The translations under genes were made by a program, and so were the position numbers. DNA of 64,000 bases, taken from Nageia nagi. Lineage: Eukaryota > Pinophyta. Each line of letters starts with the position of its first letter. Position 1 is the first letter of the stretch. The stretch lies in assembly GCA_050084985.1 (NCBI GenBank), contig JBITNC010000002.1:16802001-16866000 (forward strand), given 5' to 3'. Positions 24,073 to 36,000 of the stretch are shown here, in pieces. Below the pieces are notes generated by a model. It did no database searches. It worked only from the letters and a program-made list of their open reading frames with translations, and was not told the origin of the DNA.

Positions 24073-24246
24073 ATGGCTACCTCTTCAAATGTTGTCCTTA
24101 ATATTATCGTAGTATTGTCCATCATTCTTTTCATAAACCCAAACCCATCTCTCTGCCTGTTCATGAGATGCCATCCTCATGAATCTCAAGCCCTTCTCCT
24201 CCTCAAAGCTGCAATTAATGATTCCCAATATGAGATTGTGAGCTAG
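24073..24246 (+). pseudogene. Likely N-terminal remnant of a leucine-rich-repeat receptor-like protein
   Basis: A start codon at 24073 gives MATSSNVVLNIIVVLSIILF, a good secretion signal. Next comes CHPHESQALLLLKAAINDS, which fits the LRR N-terminal cap (C-x3-E-x2-ALL-x-LK) that opens plant LRR receptor proteins. The frame stops at TAG after EIVS, exactly where family members usually have tryptophan (TGG), consistent with one G-to-A change. No leucine-rich repeats were found downstream, so this is a fragment or a decayed first exon. Assignment rests on the cap motif only. Confidence 0.5.
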
Positions 24247-25003
24247 CAGAGCAAGTTTTGGAAGCACAATGTCATTGATATTTTTAACGAGGTGGAGGAG
24301 AAACTATTTTGAGAATGTTGATAGCATTTTCAAGCATTTCTTTCCTCGGCTCTATGATTGGATAGTGTAAAGGATATTTCTTCAATTTAAATGTAAAAGG
24401 GAGAGTGTGGAAGATATTTTTCTACTAAGTGGAGTTTTGAGCTTCTTTTTTTTTAAATATACATTTTAAATATTACTGAAATGGATCATTAATTATTTTA
24501 AAAATATTTTTAATTATATTTTAATGATAAAAGGTTTAAAGGTTTATAGCTTGCATTTTTAAATGCATTTGGAATTAATTAATACCTTATACATGATGTG
24601 GGAAAAAATAAATTAGATATTACATATTTATTTTATGGTTAAGAGTTGAATGCTACTTGAAGATCATTCATCATGTTCATACAAAGATTTAAGAGTTTAT
24701 AGGTTTGTAATATATAAATTCAATGTTTCACATTCAAATGAATAGTTGACACAAACTATAATTTCAATGAAGGTATATATTCTATACACTTAACCCTTTA
24801 TGAGGTTATTGCATATGACATGGTTGAAAATCTCATATTTATAATAGCTACATTACATAAGAAAGTGATTGTGTAAAATATTGAAACAAGATAATAATTT
24901 TGAGGATGGGATACCAATTAATAAAACCATGAATCTCGTAGTTTATCACAATAGTTAGATAAAAATTAATCCTATGATAAACATATGAATACTCTTACAT
25001 AAT
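24247..25003. other. AT-rich intergenic stretch
   Basis: No gene, RNA or terminal repeat seen. Confidence 0.5.
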
Positions 25004-25015
25004 TCCCATTCATTA

Positions 25016-25185
25016 TTAGTTTTAAGGGGATACCACATTGGTTAAGTGCATGTCTCTTTTATGGAAGATTATATGTTTGAATCACCTTGTTTGTAGGAGT
25101 ACTTGTCACGCATGTGTGATTGATTTGAATGTAAAAAAGGTTTGGGGACCTTTCAAAATCCTCATGACCCTTAATAAAAAAAAAA
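25016..25185 (+). mobile_element. tRNA-derived SINE, 170 bp, with 12-bp target duplication
   Basis: A-box-like TGGTTAAGTGC at 25039-25049 and B-box-like GTTTGAATCAC at 25074-25084 have the spacing of an internal RNA polymerase III promoter in a tRNA-derived head. The element ends in AATAAAAAAAAAA. It is bounded by perfect copies of TCCCATTCATTA at 25004-25015 and 25186-25197. The variable-length target duplication, A-rich tail and tRNA-like head together identify a SINE mobilised by a LINE. The perfect duplication indicates a fairly recent insertion. Confidence 0.88.
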
Positions 25186-25197
25186 TCCCATTCATTA

Positions 25198-28100
25198 CAA
25201 AGTTACTAGCTAAAATACATGTAAATTCCATGCTCGATATTATCATAATAATAACTCATACTAGCATAAGCAATATAATCTAAGAATAAAAGTTAATAAT
25301 GAAAATAGCTAAGAGTTATTACTACTTCAAGGGGAAATATTTAAATTAAGCTATAAATTATAATGATGATCATGGGCATAGGATCATACTCCTATTTATA
25401 AGCAAACATAGCTAATGCACTACTCCTATGGTTTATAGTTGACATTCTAGATGATGAGGCTAAAGTAATAAAATAAAAAGTAGATGTATAGCTATGTGCA
25501 TGTCACAACATACTTCATCCTATACAAAAATATATACTCAAAGCTTACAACTATGGAAACTCCTTTGTTAATTTTTACTTCCTAAGTTGTATTCTCTTCA
25601 AATATATCTTTCTATTTGATAAGTGATTGTTTGACTTTCTAGTTCCTTAGCATCCTTGAGTGGTCATCAAAAATTTAGTGTAATCTTTTCCTCTTCGATA
25701 GGTTCTAGAAGTTTTATTTTCAATTATACATATTTATATGATTTAATTTAAAAAAATACCATACCACCTTTATTAAAGATTATTTTTATTTTATGTTGTT
25801 CATTTGTTGTATCATACCTCTTTGGGTTATTGATCTAAAAGTTTTGGTAGCCTATGATTGCCCAAGACTCATTGCATACAAATTATTCACACCTAAACTT
25901 CAAGTGCTTGCAAGTAAAACACCCATCAATCACACAAAAAGATTGATACAATTATTTACCTTGGGGAAACCAATGTAGAAAACCCCCAATGTAGAGTATT
26001 GTGATAAAGAAGTAGTGAAGCCTTGATAAAATGAAAGAGAAAATCTATTCCAATGTTACTTGATCTTATATTCAAAGTTAGGTAGTTAAGTTTGACAAAT
26101 TTTTGCAATGAAATTTCAAATTTGTTGGATTTGATTTTACTGTAAACAAATTTGTTGAATATTTAATTAAATTCACCATAATCGTAAAAAGGTTTTATCC
26201 CAAACAAAACTGTACTAAGCGCACTCATGATAATGTGCATGAAATCTAACAACATTATCATGCCTAGAAAGTTTTTGATCTTATGACCAAATATGATGCT
26301 TCAATGTGGATATCCATGATATAAACTTACTAGATGTGTGGACCCAACAAAGAAGTCATAGAATTTTTAGATCAAATGAAAAGTTCGAACATTTGCTAGC
26401 ATTCTGCTGACTTGTGCAACAAGGTTTAAGAATTCACATATACATAATGGTTGAGTATCCATTATCCTTTGAATACATTTTCTTCCCAATCTTCTTATCC
26501 TACATCAAAACCTTTTGTAAAATAATAATAAACTTCATTATTAATAAAGAGACAAAACTAATCCAAGAAAGAAAATAAATAGTAACATTTTTTTATCAAT
26601 CAAAAATATTTCACACTATATATTTTTCATAAAAGTGCAATGAGCATAATCAGACTCCAAAATTAGTATTAAATGGCTAGCTAAGAGGTTTTTCATTATA
26701 TCTCATCCTCCATTTTTTGCTATCTCCATGCTTTTATTTCTTTTGAAATCCTTAAGTGGATAAAGGGCTTGAGTAATATCTAAGAACTAGTTTTCAAGAT
26801 AGCATGGCAGGCCTCCAAATTCTTTGTTAATATTATTATTTTTCATTTTGCAGGTTGGAAATTAAGCATATCAAGTAGCATCATCATAAGCCCTCATCAT
26901 TTTAGATATTAACCTAAGAAGTCAATGGTCTTAGTTAGTGTTAAGTCTTTATAAGGACTTTTTAGGTTATACATTTCTAGTGATCATATTAGAATTTAAT
27001 TTGGTCCCTATTTTTATGGGGATTAGATCCCTTGAATGATTAAATTATGTGGTGTTATAAGTTTAATACTTAGTTTCTAACTTACTTAACTTGTCACTTC
27101 TTTATCATTTTTGCTATTTTTTTAGTTTTCAATGCAAAAAAGAGAAAATTCAAATTAAAGGATAGTAGAACTCGACCAATTTAAAATGAAAGTAGAGGTA
27201 GAAAAGAAAAATTATATGAATGTATCACACTTAAACTAGAGTTTATGTATCTCTATGCCACATTTTAGGATTGTTTAATTTACTTTGTTAGTGGTTTGCA
27301 AGTTTGTATGTAAGGATTTATAAAAATAGAAACTTTCTAAAAAATAATTATTTTTAAGTAAAATGCTACTTTTTATTATAAATCCAATTTAAAAGAAAAT
27401 TTTGAGTTTTGATATATATTGAGTAAAATATGGCAAATTTATAAAATTAAATTAAATTAAAAGAACAATTAAACAAACATATTTTTTTTCTATTTTTCTT
27501 TTCACATATTAAAAGGCCAAAATCCACATGTATGTTCTTCCTTTGTGCTATAAGGCAACCCTAGAAAATAAGAGTGATCCTAACCCTTGAGGAAAGGAAT
27601 TATTTTTATGTTTGTATTAAGTAAATAATTTTTCTTTCATTAATTAAAGTTATTCATCAATTTTAGATATAATTTCGCTTGTATTCTCACTTTCACATAT
27701 AATCACAAAGTTAAAGGTTGTGCATGATCTCTCATTACATCAAACAATGGTATTAAAGATAAAAACTAACCTAAATTTATTTCTAGCCTATAAACACAAC
27801 CATCTAAATTTCATCATTGGGAGCTTTATTGGCTTTTAGATTTGATTATCAAAAGACCAATAATTAGTTAGAAGCTTATGTCTTGATGGGTTATTAAAAT
27901 TCGAGTAGGAGCTATCATTGGTATAGAAGTCAATTATGGGTAAAGTAAGGGGGGTTACCCCTAACCATGCTTTCGATAACATTTGTCTTGGTGCACCTTG
28001 AGTATATTGGAATTTCCTTTAGGAACTTTCTTCAAAATCTTTCTTACCAACACATAAACACTTGGGGTTTAGTGAAGGCTAAGACCAATGTTTACTTTGT

Positions 28101-28379
28101 GAAGGAGTTGAATAGTGCCTACGAGAGTGTTGCTTGATCTTAAAAGTGCATCCCTAAGACTTGGAATGTTGCTGCGAACCAATACCCGGAGGGATGCAAC
28201 TGATAGAACAAGATGTATTCCCCCAATAATCCATCAGATTGCGAACCAACATTTATGTTTTTCACTTGTACAATAATTTACAACCAACAATCATAAAAAA
28301 ATTTACATATTTATCAATAATAGATAAAGAAATATAAGCATCTTACCAACTAAACATAATACTATTCATGTTTTTTCAT
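25198..28379. other. AT-rich intergenic stretch, no recognisable gene
   Basis: Short frames at 25793-25978 and elsewhere lack motifs. Near 28055-28130 a plus frame reads NTWGLVKAKTNVYFVKELNS, which may be a decayed coding fragment but cannot be assigned. Confidence 0.45.
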
Positions 28380-29330
28380 AATTGTTATAGAATGTTAATA
28401 TGAAAAATATGCCAAACTTTAAGGAAAGGCTTTGAAAAAATAAGAGGATATCCCAAAATAGCATGAGCACATAGTGGTTAAGAAGGAGTTAAAGAAGGAT
28501 ATAATTTGCTCCCATACTCTCTTGGCCTTTTGGAAAGCCCCAAAAACATGTAAAAAAATATTTTAACTCTCTGCGAAAAGCATAAGTAGGATTTTCTACT
28601 CCCCGATGTCGAAGTCTATGACCTATAGGTAAATCTTGGTGAAACAAACTCCAAGTAAAAAAAACTTTGCTTAGGTTCAATATAGGAGGCAAAAATTATA
28701 GAAAATTCAATCTCTATCAAGATTGTGAGGAAATAAGATCCCATATAGTGTTTAGAGTTTCAAACATAAGGACCATAGGGAATAACCAAGCATACCCAAG
28801 ATGTAACTTATACTTAATTAGGTGGTTATGCTTAGGCCAAAACTAGTTTGACCACTAGGGATTTTGAAACCTTTTATCAATCTTGATTCAGATAGAGAAA
28901 GGGGTTTTGTCTATAACAACATCAAATGTAGCTTTATCATCTTGGTTAAGACCATGAATCCTTCAAAAATGATCCCAAGAAAACCAACTCTTGGTTTGAA
29001 AATAAAAAAAAATCCTTGAAAGAATCAATCCCTTTTATGTGAAAATGTAAAGCCCATATCCATTAAAGTTTTGCCAGAGGTAAACCTTTAATGGTAACAA
29101 TAGAGGAACACCAAGGATTAAGAGAGAAAATTGATGCCTCTATAGACTTGCCTCTTCCATGCCAACTAGGCAAGGGTTTAAAATATTCTTAGGCTTTACA
29201 AATGCTTTTGATAACAAAAGAACCTGAAATCTTAAAGGGGACTGGAGCTGTCAAAATGGTTTGCAATCTTAGCCCTTTCCAAGCCTTTTTGTTAGTTAGT
29301 TGGTCTTATCTTCATAGAAGTTCATTTACT
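28380..29330 (-). mobile_element. LINE fragment (3' part of ORF2), same family as LINE A
   Basis: On the minus strand this aligns with 21780-22680 of LINE A. Both contain GATGATAAAGCTACATTTGATG-like, AATTTTCTATAAT-like and TTTGGCATATTTTT blocks. The best preserved protein piece, 28489-28692, has SLFHQDLPIGHRLRHRGVEN followed by PTYAF, the zf-RVT region. The first cysteine pair is lost. Both ends are truncated. Confidence 0.8.
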
Positions 29331-30095
29331 ATTTAACTTTTAAAAGATTTGATATGCAAAGTTCATGTACTTTTTCTTATAGTAAAAAATATCTTGCATT
29401 ATAAAAATAAAAGAAATCAATGGCCCATAGGTCCTTATTATGATACGATGAAATGAGGATCCTTAAGATGCTTAAAAGTTGATAATTGGTTGTTTCTTAC
29501 CTGTTGAACAAATTTTCTACAATCTACAAATCTCAATGTTTAAGATTTAAAATTTTGAACTTTATTTGCACATTGTTAAATCACTTGTTTGAAATTAAAA
29601 AATTGTAAGTAATATTTTTTTTTTGGATTATGGACTTATCACTTAGCCTTTTTTAGATCTTAGTTGGATTTGTTTATCTAAAAATATTAAATTATAAAAC
29701 TTTTTGGATTTTAGACTTATTATTTAACCTTCTTTAGATCTTGATTAGGTTCATTTGTTCAAAATTTTTAAGTGATAAATTTTTTAAGATTCTAAAATTA
29801 TCACTTAACTTATCCGAAATGATAAATTACAATTTTAAAATTTTACAAACATCATCATATTATACTTGATCTGAATCTAAAATATTATTTTAAAATTTAT
29901 TTTCATTTGATGAGTAGGAATGATTATAATCAATTGTACTTGAATATATATATATATATACATTTGTGCATTTGATCAATATTTGTGTGGCTTCATTGCC
30001 ATCAATTTATACCTATATGCAATTTATATGATCAAGTTTGATAGATTCTACAAACAACACATTGCAATAGTGCAGGGCAGCATCTCAGATTCACC
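29331..30095. other. 5' flank of the SET-domain gene
   Basis: AT-rich. A TA microsatellite at 29944-29961 lies about 140 bases upstream of the proposed start codon. The last 100 bases before the ATG would hold the 5' untranslated region; I cannot place a transcription start. Confidence 0.4.
29944..29961. repeat. (AT)9 microsatellite
   Basis: Nine AT/TA dinucleotides in the proximal upstream region of the SET-domain gene. Confidence 0.85.
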
Positions 30096-33000
30096 ATGGC
30101 AAACTTCCTCGACAAATTGCGAAAGGCAAGACCTGCTATCTCTCTGAATGCATTCTTCCTTCATTCATAATTTATTCTATTCTATTTCAAAGTACGTCTT
30201 TTGATTATATTGTTTTTGGGATATCAGTGTCCTTGTATAGGGCTTTGGAGATGTTGAACATTTTATATAGAATCGGTGCGATATTTCCTTAGTTTAGTTG
30301 TCATTTAGAATGTATTAGATGGAAGGCTTTGAACATCTTCATGCTTGAAGGAAATGTTGTCATTGGAATCTGATATTGTATATGGAAGCCCTATTTGAGG
30401 TTTGTTCTTTTTATGTACAACTTTCTTTTTCAGTGTATGGATTGAGACCATTGAACTGAGTATAGGGATTTAACGGCGGTGATCTGTAACTTATGGTAAA
30501 CTACCACATCCACTTTCTTAGCACTATATGAAGGAATTTGCTGTCAAGCTTAAAATGCGATTCAGTTTTAGAAACCATATGGAAGCTGAAGGTCATTTTT
30601 CATGTCACAATCTAGAGAATCCCTTGTGAGAAGTTACTCTTTTGTCTGTGAAATTCAAACAATATGGGTTTTACATCTTTTGACCGATTTTATTACGTTG
30701 ATAGCTGTTAATATTTTCTGTTTAGAGGGGAAGAATCTCAACCAAAGTATTATTATTTTGTTTCAAGAACTATTGTTTTGAACTGTATTTTCGTCAGCCA
30801 ACTTTTTGTATCTCATTGATAAATGGGTAAATCTTTGAGATGGGTTAACAGGTTTTTTGTTGATTGTTGCATAAACAATTAACAGTGATAATATACTGGC
30901 ATTGGAGTTGACTGTAGGGAGTAACGAGTTGTTAAGCAAAAGAAAAACAACAAATTGCATACAATTAGAATTTATATTTTACACAGTGAAAGACCGCAAT
31001 AGATGAGGCATCCACCAACCGGACTGCTTAGCTACTAACAGACTTCCACATTAAGGACTGTCGTGGCTCAAGTGGGTGAGAGGCTTTCCCATTTATAGGC
31101 CTCAAAGGAACTGTTATTGATAAGCATGAAGTTCATTTTTCATGAGCTTTTCTTGAACTGCCAACCACCCTATAATGGATAGAGAATGGGGGATCAAGTT
31201 TTTCATGAGTCTGATATAGGGTATATAGATCAACAGTAGTTTTCAGACTATATGATTTTAATGGGCATTTTCAAATGTATAGGTGTTTTTTTAAAATAGT
31301 AGATATGTAGTTGTACATCCATCTGCCAGCAAGGACGGATCATTTCCACTCCTTTGCATGTATTTTGTAATTATGAAGTTAAGTGATACTTTCATATGTT
31401 TGTGTTCGTATCTTCTGTCATGAATACCCCATGTTGTTTTTATGATATTTATACCTATTGGCATTTTGCATGCACTGTTAGGTGCTGTTTGTTGGTTCTA
31501 AAAATTTGCTTAGGATTTGCAATCTGGCATTGTTAGGCAAGCCTTGATTTGCAGTCACACTAATACGGTGGCATGCCACTTTGGGCTTGAAACGGTATTA
31601 AGAATATTAATATGGCAATGATTTTTCTAAGGTTCCACAGGAATGCATTCCCCCTTTTGAGAGGGTGTTTCCCTGCTTGAGGGGAACTGTTCCCCAATGA
31701 CCCATCCATTGAGAATGCCTCAGGAATGTTTCAGCGGTTCCCAGGAGCAGCCAGGGAACAGCTGGCCATTCTTCGACTACTCCTGGGAACGGTTGGACAT
31801 TCCTTGCTGGAGATGGGTGCTCAACAAAAAAAAACATTCCCAACTTAAAAATATAACATTTTTACTTAGAAAAAAGCATGGGTGGATCCCACTAATGTCC
31901 GTCCAAAAAAAACCTTAAAAACATAATTATAAAGCATTCCAAATTGAAAAACATAACCATATTGTTTTTGTGCAGCCTTGAGAAGAAAAAAATAGCAGTG
32001 AGGAGGAGTTTCATAGTTATGATTTTGGCATTTTGTTACTCTGATTTCAATACTAATGTATTTGTCATTTGAGTATTTCTGATTTGAGATTTCAGATCTA
32101 TCATTATGTAATAAACTGATTCAGACTTAATGACATTATGATCATTGATTATGGCTCATTTTGATATTCTAATTCATACTTGATTTCTAATTCCAGTTCC
32201 AAGTGTTGTATAAATGATTGAATTGATAATAATAATGAATTAGAAACAATGAAATTTAAAAATTCTGGGATTTTTACTGGTATTATACTAACCGTTCTCT
32301 TGCTGTTTACCCGGCATTCCCTAAAAATGACCTCTGCCGTTTCCCGTTCCGAGGAACATGTTCTCCCATTCCCCCGCTTTCGGGGCCATGTGGAACCTTG
32401 GAGTTTTCCTAGTTAGGGTTCCCTTTAATCCATATAAGCAGTGTAATCCGAGTCAACTTTGGCTAAGAAACTTTCTTGGAGATTAGACTAGGCTGAGTTC
32501 TATTCTTGGTAGATTTACAAAGCTATTACAGTTATAGTCTAAATCAAGCAAGCAAGATTTAACTTCATCAATAGCAAAAATGTTTATAAATACAATTTTT
32601 GAGTTACTTCAATATATGTCCTATAAATACACGAGTCTATATGAAATAAATAACCAGATGTTAGAAATCATAATTCATTATGTACTCGCTTATCCCATTC
32701 CATTTTAAATGGCACAATTTTGACTCTAACATTAGCATCTTCAAAACTTAGGATCTAACAATTCAAACTGTAACAAAAGGTAAGCCATTTTCAACTGAAA
32801 TCACCAAAGCTATCAGCAATTAGCCCTAAACTGAAATATATTCTCAAAAAATGTTAGACAGTGTTCCATAAGTAGCACTATTTGAAGCTCCCACTCTATA
32901 ATCTAAATAATAGTTCAAACATAGGTGTGATAGTTTATCACAAGAAAAATTAGTTTTGTTATTATTGAAATTCTTCCTAACTTGTAGCACATATATCAAT

Positions 33001-36000
33001 TAAGAAAAAGTGACAGGTAAACCTGTATTTCGATCACTAGGCGTGTAGGAGTATCAAATTTGAATCAAACATTCTGTATTGGAGATGATTTATTTAATAT
33101 AATCCATATAGTTAACTATGTCTTGATTGTAAACAATACAAAGGAGTTTCACCAATGGTTCAGATACCTAAACATATGAAAAAAATAAAAATTAACAACT
33201 TAAGCTTTTAAAAATTAAAAAGATATCATAAAGAACATTGAAGTTATCATCTACTTCTAACTTGGATGATCTCATGTGAAACTTTTTAAAACCTTCATAA
33301 AAATATATGTCTGGACTTTGAAATAAGGTGGGCTTCTTCTGAAATGGAAAAAAAACCTCTTTATTCCTTGCAAATGAAAATTCTCTTCAACCTTGCCTTT
33401 TTGGCATGAAGGCTTTTTCAAGGTAAGGAAGTGGTGGCAAATTATGTAATGCAAGGTCAAACAATCTCCCTCCCATCTGTATGCTGCCTCATCAAGTTGA
33501 GAACCTACAAATGATTATAGATATACTTAAGAGTGATTTTTCTTGCATCATATATCATTTGCTTCACCCAACTAATTTTTCAAATGCCCTCTATTATTAG
33601 TTCAAGACAATAGGCTACAGTCCAAAAAATGGTAGGAAACCTTTTCTCAAGAAGATTCCATGCTACCATATATGTTACTACATTGACTGTGACAACTTGG
33701 ACCACATTTTGTGGCCTGACCTCCAACATTGGATCCTCTAACAAGGGGAACAATGCTTGTCCAATTTTTGTCTTGTTGAAGGCATCTACTAATTTGGAAG
33801 ATATAAGACCCCTATTGAAGCAACAAGAAAAGTGATCAATATCCAACCTCTTTCATTGGTCCATTCATTAGACATGATTGTTTATCCTTTCTTCACCCAA
33901 ATGTTCTTCTTCTCCTCAATAAGACGATGGACATCATATTTGGCAAGATGGGGTCTTAATAATCATCAAATGTTGAAAGTTTGAATCTTGCACGACAAAC
34001 TATAAATGCATTTGCCATAACATCATAATATGGTGACCTTGTTGCATTGAAAAAAATGTTGCATAAAAGCCAAGAGTTTACCATCGCCTTTCTTGCCTCT
34101 ACATCCTTTTTCCTTAGTCTAGTTGATTGCCTCACGTAATGGTTGGTTACATGGATAGTTATGAGGAATAAAAAATGACTTGGTAACAAATGGTGAGCTA
34201 GAATGAACTTTAGAAGAATCATAGCAAGCCCTAGGCCGCCCAACACTACTTTAAGTGAAGCCAGGTATAGTTGGTGGAGTGGACACATAAATGTTGCCCT
34301 CTTTTGCCTTTCACTTTCTGCTTTTGCTCTTCCATCTCAAAGAAACTTTTTAGGTAAGCACTTATCTTTTGCACTACTTTTTTTCATGCTAGGCCATGTT
34401 TCCTCATCCCAACTTGAAATGTAGACAAGATGGTATTTCATATGGTTATTGCTTTCGTGTATATTTTTACCACCGTATTTACATTGCAATTGCCCACTCA
34501 CCTCCTTGCTATGTTTGCATCCAGTTTTTTTTATTCATTGTCTCCTTATCCTAAATTTGCAACATAGGGAAAAAAATCTATAAACTTAGCCCTAGAAATT
34601 ATTTTTTCCTACATTTCTACAAAGTTAAAGAACAAACATAGTATTAGAAGGAAAAATCTCAGCCTTGGAAATTACTTCTTACTCGTTTGTTGGAAATCGT
34701 GCTTCCTATGGCTATAAAATCCACTTTCAGAAATGTAAATGCAGCTGCTAGGGTTTTGGCATCATGGTAGGGTTAGGTTTAGTCTCCTTCACTTCTGCTT
34801 TGAGCTCGTAAGTCTTGAATAGCTTGAAATGAGCTAAAACAAATTTGTAGCAGCAACTGTTTTTTTGCAACTTGCTGAATGAATGTCGTGGGATGTAAGA
34901 ATTGTAATCTGCTTCATGGGTATCCAAAAAATATGCAATTTTCATGTGAATATTCTTTTAGGATAGTTTGTTGAATATTTGGCTGCATAAAGCAGATATT
35001 CAACAATTTTCCTAACTTAAGTTATCAATATTTTGATTTTGATCTAAGTGTTAGAATTTGTGTATTAGTTGAGATATGAAGACCTCACTGCATCTTCTAA
35101 TTGTATTGCTTTTAGCTTTATTGTAAGTATCTTCCTTCTAGATCTCTATAATGTTTTGCAATCTGTATATTCCCTCTTGATCTATCGAAATGGATCCTGC
35201 CTTTCTATTTGGGTTTCTCTTTCTTTCCATTTGTGTAGCTGAGAGGTGTCAGCCTTGATGTGCCTATCTCAATATTTGGTTTCTAAGTCAGCCTTCTATG
35301 TATCAAATAGTTTGGATAGTTTAAATTCTGTTTACCCTTTGTTACCAATACAAATAATTAATGTTCAGTTCTTCACATCAATGCTGTTTGCACATTGATT
35401 TTTCTACCTCTATATAGATCTATTCTCTTGATGTGGAGACAAAAAAATTATCATGTTTTTCCATATTCAACCTGATGTTTTAAAATAATTGGATATATCC
35501 TTGTAAAATAGCGGGTATCAGATACTAGTTTAAAGCAGCAATATAATTCCATACAGACATTATGCTCCATACATAAAATCTAATCACAGGAATCATCTCT
35601 ACCTTTTTGAGCAATAGAAGTCAAAAGTAATCTAGCGTGCGTAGTGAAATTCCAGTGGTTTTATTTTTTTAATATGCATTGGTTGGCTGGAGTACTAAGA
35701 GATTGACCCAATCAGATATCATGTAGATAAATCAAAGCTAAAATCAGGTTAATTCAACTGTAAGTCATATCATTTATTCATAGTTTATATGATCTATAAA
35801 TTGGCAAAAATTTCGTTTTTGAACTTAGGTGGATATCTTAGTAGCTACCATCATATGATCCCCTTTGTATTTTGATATCACAACACATATGTCCAATATG
35901 AAATAGAAAATATATTTGAATCGAGTGAAGAGGTTCAGAACAATGCGATCCTAATGCTTCACCAATAAAACAAACAGCTTTGGGTAATGTGCCAGAACAG

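Noticed and set aside
34741-34790. CTAGGGTTTTGGCA as a hAT terminal repeat for the fossil transposase
   Set aside because: No complementary terminus or 8-bp target duplication was found on the other side.
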